A model generated the notes under the pieces. That model worked only from the letters and a program-made list of their open reading frames with translations, was not told the origin of the DNA and made no database searches. From Vespula vulgaris (lineage: Eukaryota; Arthropoda; Insecta; Hymenoptera; Vespidae), in the NCBI RefSeq assembly GCF_905475345.1, contig NC_066587.1, positions 2,105,570 through 2,169,569 on the forward strand: a stretch of 64,000 bases of DNA, written 5' to 3'. This document shows, one piece after another, positions 12,981-25,792 of this stretch; positions within the stretch are counted from its first letter, which is position 1; every line of letters begins with the position of its first letter. Made by a program: the position numbers and the translations under genes.

Positions 12981-13995
12981 TTTAAAATTACAATATTTGT
13001 AACTTGTAACGCGTTGTTTAAACTAAGTAACTTATTCCAATTCTTCACTATACTTTTAAAGAAATTGTCTGAATTTCGCAAAGTTATCCGCTTAAATATG
13101 AATGCGTTCGTTCTGCAGTTTCAATACTCGCATGCGATTGGTCGAAATAAAGAGGCTTATTGACGCCAATATTTAAATTTGTTGTTAATCTATCATTGAT
13201 ATTGATGTTGATGGCATACTAAAGCAGGTTTTTCTAGAATCTGGTATATGTGATAGTCGATTGATATTTCCATAAAATAAAGACCCGACCTTGTTTGTGT
13301 CGTCATCATCGAGAACACACCTTCGTCGATGAATCAACAAGTAGAAATATTTTTCACGTTTTCATATGTTCGCAATAATATTACGTTTTTTCTAATACAT
13401 ACGCACACCTACAAACATACTCTCGTTTATAGTTATAAAAAAAATTTATATAAAATCATATATACTATGTAATTTTTTCATGATTTGATTACATGTAGAT
13501 CGTACGTGCAATCATTACATTTTATATAGTATTTAAATAAATTTTACTCTGGCATCAACTGAAAATAATTCTTATGTAAAATTAGTTATATTTTTTCTTT
13601 TTTACATTGTAAATTTATTGAAAGGATATACAATGAATAGATTTTATTTGGTCTTACATTTAATATTTGTGCATAAATCAAACTTTTATACTATTTGTCA
13701 AATATCTTATAATAATCGTTTTTTCTGGAATAATTAAATCTAATATTCCAGAATTTTACCTTAGTTTTATGCATTATATTTCAAAGTTGAGCAATTTGTG
13801 CAATCATTCAAATGAGAGACCATTTCTATAATTATAAATTATTATTTTACGTTGTTTTTAGAGACTAGATGTAAATTGTATATATATATATATATTACAT
13901 CATATATATATATATATATTACATCATTGTATATTGAAATATAAAAAATTAGAATACATATTTTTTTTTCACATTAAATGCAAATTATCGCAAAC

Positions 13996-14041
<46 letters not shown>

Positions 14042-14393
14042 TATCTAATTTTTTACTGAAATATCTCCACTAAAATCTTATTGTATTTTTTTTTGAGTCA
14101 TCAGATATTATCAAGTTTGGTATTTTCATTGCATCACTATATTTGTATCACAGTTGTGAAATTTGTCCAATTATCAATATTATTTATTCTTTATTAATGT
14201 GGAGAGAGATAAGATAGTTCATTACTTACAAGAACTTCAAATGAATGCATTTTATAGCAGATTAAGAATATATTTGGATTCAAACTCTATATTATCATAC
14301 TTTGTTTTTTTTATGACATGAAACTATCGCAAAGGTATTAAAAATTAAGTAAGATTTATAATATATATCCTTATTGATTCAATATTAGCATTT
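12981..14393. other. Intergenic DNA upstream of HPD
   Basis: No coding exon. Bases 13000-13330 are less AT-rich and include an ATTGG box near 13136-13140, consistent with an HPD promoter. The rest is AT-rich, with (TA)n runs near 13880-13920 and 13997-14039, and the 3' UTR of the membrane-protein gene at the right end. Confidence 0.5.
13997..14039. repeat. (TA)n microsatellite
   Basis: A continuous alternating TA run of about 43 bases between the HPD gene and the downstream membrane-protein gene. Confidence 0.95.
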
Positions 14394-15450
14394 TCACCGG
14401 ATAACTTTGTCGTATGAAGGTGGAGCAGCTTCGTCTGAAGAATCAGGTGGTGGAATTAAAATAGCTATATGGTACGGCGGTGGTGGATGTTGTCTGATAA
14501 CTGGTATAGGTCTTAAATTTTCAGTAGTGGATAAACTCGCATTATTTAACGATGCAATCTGATTCTCTTGAATATGATTTTCTTGATGACTATTCTCGTG
14601 AGTACGACGACAAAGAATGGAATACAGACATGCAAGTAGCAGAAGCGTCAATAGACCACAAAATATAAATATTTCCAAACCTGGGCCCTGTTTAAAAGAA
14701 AGCAATTGAAAAAATTCAAATATATATACGAACATCTCTTATGAAAGTAAGCAGATAGAGTTTGTTGAAAATTAAATCTGCTATAACTTGAAAACCAAAT
14801 CAAATAGGACATATGTTTATATGAATTTTTTTTTATTGTTTAGATGTGCTGAAGTCGCCCCTAAAACATTTCCTACTTATTTTGGGATATCCTGTAAAAT
14901 TGCATAGAACATATTTAATGAATCGTTTACCTCATGGCCAAAAGAAAATTTTGCTGCTACAACAAATCCTGTTGCCAATACAAATGTAATCCAAACTCCA
15001 CAACGTAATCTATAACCTGCCAGTTCAGCATCACTGAATTCGGATAAATCTAAAATACTTCTGTTTGTACCACTTGCAACTGTATTAGACAATATTAATT
15101 GGTTGTTCCCAGCATTGGTTACATTACTGTAATTATAAAAAATTATATAATTACAGTATTCACATAAGATTTTTTAAATATCTAACAAATAAATTATTTT
15201 AACATAAGCTCTATAATGGTTAAATCGTTTATAAGTACTTTCTGTCGATAGGCATGTATAAGTGAGTCACCCTGTATATAAGAAGAACATGTTCCTCAGG
15301 ATCTTCCTAATGAACCTCCTTTGATTATTGATTCTTTAAGTAGAAGTGTTGTACAGAATTGATTGATAATAAATTTTACGATTCATTGCTCCTAATTCTT
15401 TGTATTAGTCGAAATATTGCCCAGGCATTGATATTATTAAACTCTGTCAT
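14394..15450 (-). CDS. Unrecognised two-helix membrane protein with proline-rich PPxY tail
   Basis: I do not recognise this protein. Three exons, 15450-15380, 15126-14931 and 14687-14394, join in phase to 186 residues. Visible features are a polar N-terminus of about 65 residues with two N-x-S/T sites, a first hydrophobic segment (VWITFVLATGFVVAAKF), a short loop FGHEGPG, a second long hydrophobic segment (LEIFIFCGLLTLLLLACLY) ending in CRR, then a roughly 85-residue tail. The tail is Asn/Gln-rich, then proline-rich, with PPPPYH and, near the C-terminus, PPSYDKV. PPxY-like motifs bind WW domains of Nedd4-family ubiquitin ligases, so an adaptor or trafficking role is possible; this is inference. 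The start chosen is the first ATG after an acceptor at about 15472; a non-coding exon may lie near 15670. The frame, splice phases and domain layout make a real gene likely. Confidence 0.72.
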
Positions 15451-16594
15451 AGTTTCAATCGTACTAAAGCTCTGAAAAACGACAAAGTACATGTAACTTT
15501 TAAGATTTGTATCAAGACAGAGTTTGTAAAATGTAAAGTACAAGTTGAACATTGTATTACAATATTTTTTGTTTCTATTTAGCAAGTTATATTTACAATA
15601 TTGAAATATACATTATTTAAAATATTAAAGAATTTCAGATTAAAAAGATCATGGTATATAACCCACCTGTCAGAGAAACCCTAATATCTGCCTAATGGCA
15701 CGCTCATTAAACCAAAACGAAGCGTGCATTCTTTCTTCTAATAATACATTTATTTAATCGAGTTTTATTATTAATATTGGAAGCTTAAAAAAATTCGCAA
15801 ACTGTACACTTTTATCATTTCAAATTTTTTCTACAAACATCATTCACATACTTCCGATTATTTGAAAATTAGGTTCTCTACGATTTGCGCATTCTAAATC
15901 GATCCGGTGCAGCAGCGCATACACCAGCATACATAGTCTTCTCGTCGTTCATTTAGAATAAACATTATCTAAAGACGATAAAAAAAATATTATATCTAAA
16001 TATCGATTATCAAAGAATAAAGCTTTATGAATAACTGTATCGCCTCTGAATAGAGATAATACATTTGTATTATAGCAACGAATAGATATACAAATAATAT
16101 TTTTTATTTCCTTCATCAATAAAACATCTTTCGAAAGGAGCTTTGGTTTTTTAAATTCTAAGAACAATGAAATTAATACGAGTCATATTCGAAAAAAGTA
16201 ATGTTAACAAAAAAATATGAATAGGTTTATCGTCGTTTATGCGCACGTGGTTATTCCGAAATCTTAGTTTGAAATGGTTTGAAATCAATGTAGTTTTTAA
16301 TAAAGTCGTTCTATAATTTTTCTCCAGATGGCAGTATCAGTAATGTTAAAAGAACGGCGCAAATAAAGAGAAGACAGCGCGAAGGTTTCGAAGAAGCACT
16401 ATTATCATGTATCATCGTGTACTACCTTGCGTTCACTTGCTCCACCTTGAAGAGGTGTATGAAATAATAGGATAAAGACTGAGAAAGAGAAAGGCAAGTC
16501 GAAAATAAGTTGAATTAAGTTTGGTTGAATTGAGAGTTTAGTGGAGTGGAGCCAGGAGTGTTAGTGGGCATAAGCCTGGTCCATTAAACAAAAC
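15451..16594. other. Head-to-head region between membrane-protein and zinc-finger genes
   Basis: No convincing coding exon. A possible donor at about 15668 on the minus strand could end an untranslated first exon of the membrane-protein gene. Bases 16320-16594 are richer in G and purines and directly precede the zinc-finger start codon, so they likely contain its promoter and 5' UTR. Confidence 0.5.
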
Positions 16595-16957
16595 ATGGAC
16601 GCCGTAGAAATAAGTACGTCGGATCCGCCGCAAAGTGAACAAGAAATTGTGTCTACTGTGGAGATATGTCGTATATGCCTCCTTGGTAACCTGGTGATGC
16701 GAGATCTCTTTCTAGGAAATGAGGTCGCCTCTTTATCGGCTAAAGCGATGAATTTCGCGAACGTTAAGGTTAGATACCAATAGTTTTGAGAGGTTAAATT
16801 CTACATAAGAAGATAAAAACAAATACATGTGATTGATACATTTTATTATAGCTTCGATCTTATCAGTAAAATAAATTGATAGTGATTACGTGTATCTATA
16901 TGTATGTGTGTGTATGTGTGTCTGGTATGCGCATATATATGCGTGTATATATATATA

Positions 16958-16994
<37 letters not shown>

Positions 16995-19900
16995 GTGTAT
17001 ATATGTATATACGTGTTATGATATACATATATTTTTTTTATATATGTTCTATTCGTTTTGTCTCATTTATAGAATCGCTTTCTTTCCTGATTGAGATTGA
17101 CACATATGATAAACCTTTTGCTATCCAATAACATTCATTTTTTTACAATCGTAATAAATTTATTTTTATTTTATTGCTATATCTAATCTAGCTATGTCAT
17201 GATTTTTGTACATTTATATAGATGTTACCAGGAGATGGCTTACCTCCTCGTGTTTGTAATGAATGTGCGGATAAACTTGAATCTGCATATGAATTTAAAC
17301 TTCAAGTTGAACAAGCTGACAATGTATTAAGAGAAAGATTTGATGGTATTAAAGAAGAATTATTTTTTAACGAAGTTGAAGTACATTTGGAAGTAGACAG
17401 AAATGAAGCTATCAATGATATTCATTTAGAATCTCATTACCAACATGCCGCTGAAGTATTAACAGAGGAATCAGTAAATGAGAAATCTCTCTTGAAAGAA
17501 CAATTGGCATTGTTACAAGTTGAAAAATTGGTAGAAAGAGAACAATTAAGAGAAGGTAAGGTAACTGTTAATGTACATTGTTATAATGTTCATTTTTAGT
17601 TATAAATTTTATCATTTTAAGATATTTGATTATGTATAAAAAAACTATTATAATATTATTTATAAACTATTATAATATAATTTATATATATACTATATTA
17701 ATGAAAAAGTTTGAATAAAATAATAGAAATTAAAAATATATTAAAATACATTTTTATATATTCAGAAGAAAATAATTCACAAATATTGGAGCAACAAAGT
17801 ATAATGAACAATTCTCATCACGAAGAGAAGTTCACGAATCAAATACATGAAAATACTTGTACGTTGGTAAATAATACAGAAAATCAAGAAGTATTAAAAC
17901 CAGATAGCATTAATGAAAATTGTACAGATGCGATTCCTGCGGAAGAACATGATTATATTATGCAACAGGATTATGTTATAAATGAACAATTTTCTTCTCA
18001 AGAATCTAAGTCATCTAAAGAGAATATAACGCAGTGCAATGAACCACTTACGGAATCACATATACTTGAAGGGTGTAAAATAGAAACAGAACATATGCCG
18101 CTTACAAATATTGACACGCTCGTTGAAAAAGATTTGTCTCTGACTGAAATTAGAAAAAGTAAACGAAAATCATCGCGACGAAATTTTACAAGCGACAGAG
18201 ATTCCGACGAAGAAAATTATTTCGAAAATTTGAATCTTAGCTCTCGTCTTAAACGGGCACAAGCTGATAGGTCAGAAAAGATTTACTTCATGTGTTATCT
18301 TTGTGACAAACAATTTCTTTCTAAGAACGTATTGAAAGAACATATGCATTCACATGAGGAAATCAGGCGAGCTTTGTCTCTTAAAAAAGTGCCTGAAAAG
18401 TCACCAAAGGTATCTAATACTTCTCCAAAAATGCCACCATCTGGAAAAAAGGCTAACAAATGTCCATATTGTGGGAAAGAATATTTATACGTAATTTCAT
18501 TCAGCAAACATCTTAAACAACATGAAAGAGAAAAAGAAGATTCTATGCCTCTTGAAATATCATTTCATGAAGACGAACATAGTTTAGGTTTTGATAACCA
18601 CAGTAATTCACAATATTCAGATTATGAATATAGAAAAAGAATGAAGCAAGAGGAAGTATATAATGAGAATGAAGAAGACAAAGGTGATCAAGAAACAGAA
18701 AAACAAAGAAAGAAATCTCACTTGGAAACTTTTGAATGTGACAAATGTTCGGAAAAATTTTATACAAGACGAAGTTTAAGAAAGCATGCACTTTCACATA
18801 TTATCTTAAAATGTAATGTCTGCAATGAACAGTTTGATGAGCTTGAGCAATTAAAAAATCATCGTGCAAAACATGTAGTAGAAGGAATGTTAATGGATCA
18901 AGATTTAGAAGAAAATATAGAACACCATATAATTAACAAAGATGATGAAGAACAAGATATTAAAGGCGATAATGAAGACGATTCGGAAGTTGAGAATAAT
19001 ATTGATGATGCTGAAGATAAAGAAAAGTGGGCAGAAACAAAAGAATCCAAATGTCCGCACTGTCCGTCAACCTGTTCTCACAAGAAATCTCTTTCGAGGC
19101 ACATCGACACACATATGGTTTCAAAATACAGCTGTAAAGTATGTTGTCAACAATTTACAAGAAAAGACCATTTACGAAGACACACTGAACAGCATGGAAG
19201 AATAAAAACGTATAAATGTACGCAATGTAATAAAACCTTTGGAAACGAATTGACTTTACGTAATCATCTAATAGCGACTAATCATAAGACTTTCGTCCAC
19301 GGACAAGAATATGATCCTAATAAACGTATAAAACGAGTGGCAGCTAAAGCTGCACAAAAGATTATTGATAAAATAAAAACAGAAGATGGGTTAGAAGATT
19401 ATGACGAAGATGACGATAATAATGATTTAATCAATATGGATGCCCATCATAATCGTAAGCATGAAAATTCTTTAAAGAAAACTAATAATAGGAAAGAATT
19501 AGAATGTGCCACTTGTAATAAAAAATGTAATTCGAAACAAACTCTAACAAAACATATGGAGCAACATGTAAAAGATGAAAAAGCTGAGAAGATGGATAGA
19601 TCGGACAAATTTAAAAAGACAGTAGAGAAACAGGAACAACAAAGAATAGGTGTTATGGAATTAGGAAAGATCGAAGACGATGACGATGATAATTCAGATT
19701 TTGAAAGCGGTCTGGACTGGTTGATGGATAATCACGAATGTGCAACATGTAAAAAGAAATATAGTACGAAAAAATCTCTGTTGCGACATCAATTACTTCA
19801 CGAGGAACCAAATTTCGAATGTGATATATGTAATGTCAAATTTTATCGTAAGGATAAATTAAAAGCTCATTATGATAAATGTTCAGAAAAAAATCCTGAT

Positions 19901-21058
19901 CAAGTTAGGAAGTGCAATATTTGTGGTGACAGTTTCGAAAATAATGAAATGCTCCGACAACATAGAGCTAAACATGTAACTGAAGGAATATTAACAGAAG
20001 AAGATTTAAGAGATATTGAACCACGTCCTGAAGAAAGAAAGCATGGAGAGAAAGTTGTTAGAAAAAGAAGGACAGATATAGTAGGCCTTGAGTGTACAGA
20101 ATGTAATAAACATTACACATCTAGAAAAGGTTTATTACGTCACATACAAGTACACGAAGGTAAGAAATATTTATGTGACATATGTCCAAAGAAATTCTAT
20201 AGAAGAGAACATTTAAAAATTCATGTAGCTAAGCATAATATGATTAAACCATATAAATGTACAAGATGCACCAAACGATTTATTAAAGAGGAACAACTTA
20301 CGAATCATTTATCGAAACACGATAGACCGTTTAAGAAAAACAAAGAAACGGATAGTTCAAAAAGATTTTTATGTGAAATCTGTTCTAAGAGTTTCACTCA
20401 ATCGACTACTTTAATAGCGCATTTAAGAGCACACAATGGTATAAAGCCATATGTTTGTGAAGTATGTTCTAGACCTTTTACAACAAATGCATATTTAAAA
20501 ATGCATATGAGAACGCATACACAGGAAAGACCATATATATGTCAGTATTGTTCTAGAGCATTTGCCCGAGCTGATACTCTTGCTAATCACTTGACATCGC
20601 ATACTGGTGAAGCCAAGTATCATTGCAAGTATTGTCCAAAAAATTTCCGTAGATTAAAGTCGTTAAAAGAACATGTTTTTATTCATACTGGTCAAAGGCC
20701 GTATGCATGTCCTACGTGTGATCGCAGATTTAATAACAATGGTAGTCGTTATGCGCATAGCAAACGATGTAAACAAAATTTTTCGCAAAATCAGAATCGT
20801 ACTCAAACCCTTACTGAAGTTCAAACACAACAACCACCACAGAGAATACAACAAACTCTTGCTCAAACGCAGGTGGTTAAAGCACAAAATATTAAGACCA
20901 TTACTATTACTAGACAAGCTGAACCAGTAACTACACAACAAATAATGCAACATCAAGAAATATTAATGCCACTTATCCTACCACTTACTGTAACTCTTGC
21001 AGATGTAGGTGACGAAGTAATATTACCCGAGGGTACAAAAATATTTACAACGTCGTAA
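16595..21058 (+). CDS. ZAD-type C2H2 zinc-finger protein with 19 fingers
   Basis: Probable sequence-specific DNA-binding nuclear protein. Exons 16595-16768, 17222-17555 and 17766-21058 join to 1266 residues. The N-terminus is a ZAD (zinc-finger-associated domain) with CRIC at residues 25-28 and CNEC at 70-73; this arthropod-specific domain mediates homodimerisation. A first intron splits the ZAD. Residues about 80-340 are acidic and low in structure. I count 19 C2H2-type fingers between about residues 345 and 1171; the tenth and the last end in C rather than H. Only the last five have regular short linkers (HNGIKPY, HTQERPY, HTGEAKY, HTGQRPY). Acidic linkers rich in Asp/Glu separate finger groups. 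The C-terminus is Gln/Thr-rich. Two finger blocks appear to be internal duplicates. I cannot assign an orthologue; ZAD proteins expand lineage by lineage. Confidence 0.93.
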
Positions 21059-22908
21059 TATGTCTAAAGATTTTGGAAATAAAAGATTAAAAAATCATCA
21101 TTGAAGAAAGGTAAAAAAATCAATGATGTATGATCTTGCTAGAATGCGTCCTAATATTATAGCGCGAATGAAAAGAGGATTGAAAATATGAACTCAATGG
21201 TCTCTTCGTATAGTATCTCTCTTCTTTTCATTTTTATTAGGAAAGACATTAAGATAATTCAACTAGTTCTGTCTTCTAGCAAAACTGTTAATCTCAAAAC
21301 AAAGAAAAAGACTATCTTGTATACTGTATACACAGAGACATGAAGTTTTCATGTATTAAATAAGTAAGCCTTACAGGCCCATTTTTAATGCATACTTGGT
21401 GCGGTGATATATGATTGTAATTATAATTATGTATGATACGTTATACTAAAGTTTATTTTTACAAGACGAAGGTGCAAATTATACAACTTGCATAGTCGGC
21501 AGTTTAAGAAAAGTATAACTGTATTAAGATATTGTGTATCACAGGGCTGAGTATATATAACTTGAGAGAGAGATAGATTATGAAAGAATGACATGATTTT
21601 TAATTGAAAAAGTGTCTGTAGCAAAATTAATATAAAAATTAATTATTCTATCTGTTATTATATTTATTACATAGGAATTATATTTTTAATTAAAAGACAT
21701 GCATGGTAAATTGTTATTAAATAGATTTTTTTTTGTATCTGTTGTATTTTCATGTACTTGATGTTTTATGTGAATGATAAGTATTTAATTGTAGTTTGAA
21801 AACAAAATCACATTTTTATATTTTCATTTATGATAAATGTACCTCTTATTTCTGTTATAAACCCGATATTTATCATAAAAGTTACTTAATGCATAAATGT
21901 ATCTTCGATAAAAAGTTATTTAATTTAATAGATAATTCTTTAAATGTTTAATTCATTAAATGTGTTAAAAATATTAATATAAAACTGGCAAGATACACAA
22001 ATCGTTTATATTTTATAAAGATACGTCTTTTGAGATATTTTTTCATATCGAAGTTTAATAATTGTTTAAATAATCATATTGTTTTGAGTCGATCATAGAA
22101 AAATTTCATAATAATAATAATTTCGTACATATTAAATCAAATTATATATATTATTTTTTATGTTCTATAAAAGGCTGTAAATCAAGCATTATTTCATATA
22201 AATATAATATGGAATTAAAAAAAAAAGAAAAAGATAAAAAATTTAATTCAAAAAATTACAATTCCACTATTTGTATTAATTATTATGCTAACAGAAAGAG
22301 GAAAATAAATATATCAGAAAAAAAATTTCTCTCTATGAAAAATATCAAATTCGATAAAGACAATTATCATAAAGTTTGGTACATGATTAGTGCATTTATA
22401 GTATTGTTCAGCTTTACTTACAAAAAAATATAGGCATTTATATATATAAAAAAAATAATTGATATATTTAATAAAAAGTACTCAGCCCTGTACATTAAGT
22501 CCTTTCACTATTGACGTCAGTTTAATCAGAAACACAAAGAAATAGTATATATTAATGTATTTAATAATAGTACAGAAATACCTTTACTGATTACGAATCG
22601 TAATTTCTGCTTTATTTGTACATAATGGTAAGTATATGTGAATAAAGAGTTCGTAGCATTCAAATGTAGTTCTCTCTTTCTTTCTCTCTCTCTCACATAT
22701 CCATACACAAAAACATACATAAATACGTTATAAAATATCAGCTAATTGCTTGTTAGTATATGTAATATATTGATATATACTTAAAATTTTTTTGTTCATA
22801 GAAAAACATCAAAATGAGATGAGATTAAAATGATTTGTATAAATTATGTTAAGTGAAATTGTAGAAATTTCTTCTTTCCACACACACACACACACACATA
22901 CACATATT
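21059..22908. other. Convergent 3' region with an inverted-end element
   Basis: AT-rich stretch between the zinc-finger gene and TMEM209. It probably holds the zinc-finger 3' UTR, a candidate inverted-repeat element (21541-22491) and a CA repeat at 22880-22898. The small open frame at 22209-22433 is Lys/Asn-rich and looks non-coding. Confidence 0.55.
21541..22491. mobile_element. Candidate non-autonomous element with 13-bp terminal inverted repeats
   Basis: ACAGGGCTGAGTA at 21541-21553 is matched exactly in reverse complement at 22479-22491, giving a 951-bp unit. The interior is AT-rich with no transposase frame. CAGGG-type termini resemble those of mariner-like MITEs, but the left flank lacks a clean TA target duplication, so the class is uncertain. 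Confidence 0.45.
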
Positions 22909-25154
22909 TTAGCCATCAATAACCCATAAGATATTAATACCTGATGCTCCTAAATTAACACGTCCTAACATGCCATGATCACGAGTTTTAACAATGTATA
23001 AAAAAAGTAAAAGCGTGTGAAACAAATTGTTTCTACCCTGAAAAATACAAATGTTAGATGAATTAAATTAATATATTATATTTATATTTATATTTATATT
23101 TATATTTATACGGAGTATTTTATTTACCCGTTGAATTTCTTCGTAATCAGTTGGCAAGGAGTCGCCAGATAATGCTAAACAATAATGTGGTGGATTTACA
23201 GATTGAGACATTATTATGGGACCTTTATTTCTTGGTAAATCCATGCCTGATCGAGCCATATATCTTGATGAAAAAGGACGTGCATCTGGTTGATCTAAAG
23301 GAGCTTCTAATTGTGTATCCATATAAGTTGCTATTAAATGCATTATTATCTGCGAATTATACATAAAGGTTTAATTTTGTGTTGATAAAAATTAATCTTG
23401 CTTCTACAAAAAAATAGTCAATAATTTCTTACAGCTGAATCAGTTGGTAAACTAGAATCCCATTCCTTGCTATTATGCGAACCTCCACTATTCCATTTAA
23501 ATTCGCTCATAGAACCTCCTTTAGCAAGTGTTTTAATTCTTTTCACTAGATATTCTTGATTATTGGACAATTCTAGAAAAGGTACTAATGTTGGAAGCGT
23601 TGGTATCGTAGACACTAAAAATTGTGCTTGTGCTAATTTTCTCAGTCTATCCAAACCAATATGTCCTGGTTGAGAATCACTCAAACCATGACGAATTAAA
23701 GCTGAACATATGTTATCAATCTCTACAGCAACTCTTTCGACCACAGTTTTACTAATCCACTAAAATAATTTCCAGAAAATAGATAAGTAGTATATTTATT
23801 TTAAATCTAATTACAGTAATGTTAAAAAAATGTACCATGCGTAGATTAGCAGTCCATTCATTAACTTTATTTGAATCAACTCTATATTTTCTCCAAACGT
23901 CTGGAATGCCAAAAGTACCTCTTGGTGAATTTCCTTCTTCTGCACCAGGACTTGTAGATTTTGATTTATCTAGATAAAAATCGATATTATTTATAACAAT
24001 CATAATTTATTTTACAGATATACTACAGATTACTTTACCCATGTTAAAAGATAACATAGTAGGAGCAAGTTGATAAGCGCATCGTCTCAATGAAGGAGAA
24101 ACTTCGTTAGGACTTCTTATAGCAGGGTGCGTCCAAAATGAACTTAACAAGTTGGAAGGTTGATCAATATTTGTCGAAAGTATAGTTTTCCTTTGTACTG
24201 ATGCTTCTTTTAAATATTTTTGTAATTCAGCTTCACTTTGTATGAAATGTTCACTTGTGAATGTACTATTCATGGAAGAGTTTAAAGATTTGTTGATTGA
24301 TCCATCAGGACTAAGCTTCAATTTTGGAGATGATAGATTGCCATATTTACCAAATGTATTCATTGAATAATCCTCTTCAACAAAATATAATTATACACAG
24401 TTTTTTTCTATACGGCAAATAAAGATGTATTTGTGACAATATATATTAACAAACATTGCAATATATTTGTTAAATGATTCAAATTTTTATACTTACTGCT
24501 TTCACTTAACGAGGAGCCGAGTGGTGTCATACGTCTATTAAGACTTATACAAGATAAATTCAAAGGTGTACTTGATTCTGATATTTTTTGTAAAGTAGTT
24601 TCACTTTTGAAAAGTGGATCATCATTTGATATCCCTAATAAAAGTTTTTGTCGTGGACTTAATACAATTGGTTGTATATGAAAATTTGTCCAAATATACT
24701 GTGTTATATGATAAAATGCATTTAAAGCAAATATTGATGCTAAGCACCATTCAATCCAAAAAAATGGTTTATAAGCTGTACCTCCATATAATCTATAATA
24801 TATATAATATATGATTAAATAATAATCTATATTTATATATTAATTATATATTAAAATTAAATCTTACATATCAGAGATAACAATGCTGAGAAGAATACTA
24901 TTTATAAAAAACCATGTGATATTTTTCCTTGCTTTATTTTGAATTTGCTTTAAATGAAGAGTTTGTTGAACTTGCGGTTTAGGTGTTAATATCCTATAAA
25001 TAAATTATTTAAAAATTATTAATCTATTAAGATTTCTTTATCAGACTATTTAAAGATTAAAATAACGAAATGCAATATTCAAATTAAGTACGCTAAAATT
25101 GAAATACCTTGCATTAGGAGAAATATGAGACATAGGAGAATGAAAATCTCCCAT
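22909..25154 (-). CDS. Tmem209: Transmembrane protein 209 homologue (TMEM209)
   Basis: Nuclear-envelope protein of the TMEM209 / cytochrome B561-related N-terminal family; the human protein binds nucleoporin NUP205. Eight exons in coding order: 25154-25108, 24993-24868, 24792-24497, 24374-24039, 23969-23836, 23759-23433, 23349-23128 and 23037-22909. They give 538 residues (human 561). Two membrane segments are near the N-terminus: ITWFFINSILLSIVISD, and a second around FFWIEWCLASIFALNAFY. A long Ser-rich middle follows (SPRQKLLL, STPLNLS, RRMTPLGSSLSES). The conserved C-terminal half includes PDVWRKYRVD, GLDRLRKLAQ, YLVKRIKTLAKGG, PTDSAIIMHL and a final NILWVIDG. The acceptor at 24375 has a weak pyrimidine tract but restores the frame. 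It shares a 638-bp upstream region with LENG8 in divergent orientation. Confidence 0.9.
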
Positions 25155-25792
25155 TTTTTAACAATTTTACAAAAATATCTAATACAAACTTTTAGAAATT
25201 CTACAACTATGTAATAAAAAAATTAAAACAATTTTTAACCTGTAGAACACTACATAACATGTTTTTTGCGTATAACTTCAAATTGATCAGATCAGAGCTT
25301 CCAACTGATACAATGTTCACTCATACTACGTGAATCGATGTCTTTATTCTTTTTTTTTTTTAAATATTAATCAGATATTAACATAAATAAATTTTTATAA
25401 ATAAAGTTTTATTTTTAATTATACATAAATGCATATATAATCAATAAGAATGTCTTTTAAATTTAATAACGAAATATGTCAAAGAAAACAAAATCGATGT
25501 TATGTTATTACTAAACATGTAAGTATATAGATTATGTTGGCAACATTGCTACGCTTTAGTTCCCACTAGTTCGATGAGTAATATTCTTTAAGTTTCCGGT
25601 TTGATGATACATTGTAAAAGGAAATATGGGTCGTATTACGTAGTGTTTCGTAAAGCTCATACGTTTTGCAATAATTTATTTATTGAATATATTCGTAGTT
25701 TTAACGGAATAATCAATATTTCCTATTGAAAGTGATACGTGTGAAATTAAATTTTGTCGAGAAATTGTTGCAAGATTTTTTTTTTAACGAGT
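25155..25792. promoter_or_regulatory. Shared divergent upstream region TMEM209 / LENG8
   Basis: 638 bases separate the two start codons of opposite genes, so both promoters should lie here. The segment around 25540-25660 is less AT-rich than its surroundings. No clear TATA box can be assigned. Confidence 0.5.

Noticed and set aside
14877..15092. A separate short membrane protein starting at an internal TTG
   Set aside because: The frame continues upstream to an acceptor and downstream joins the PPxY exon through a donor after FGHE; it is the middle exon of one gene.
20663..20956. Antisense open frame over the zinc-finger C-terminus
   Set aside because: Shadow of the strongly coding plus-strand frame with Gln/Thr codons.
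22209..22433. Lys/Asn-rich 74-codon frame
   Set aside because: Low complexity typical of AT-rich DNA; lies inside the candidate inverted-end element and has no transposase features.
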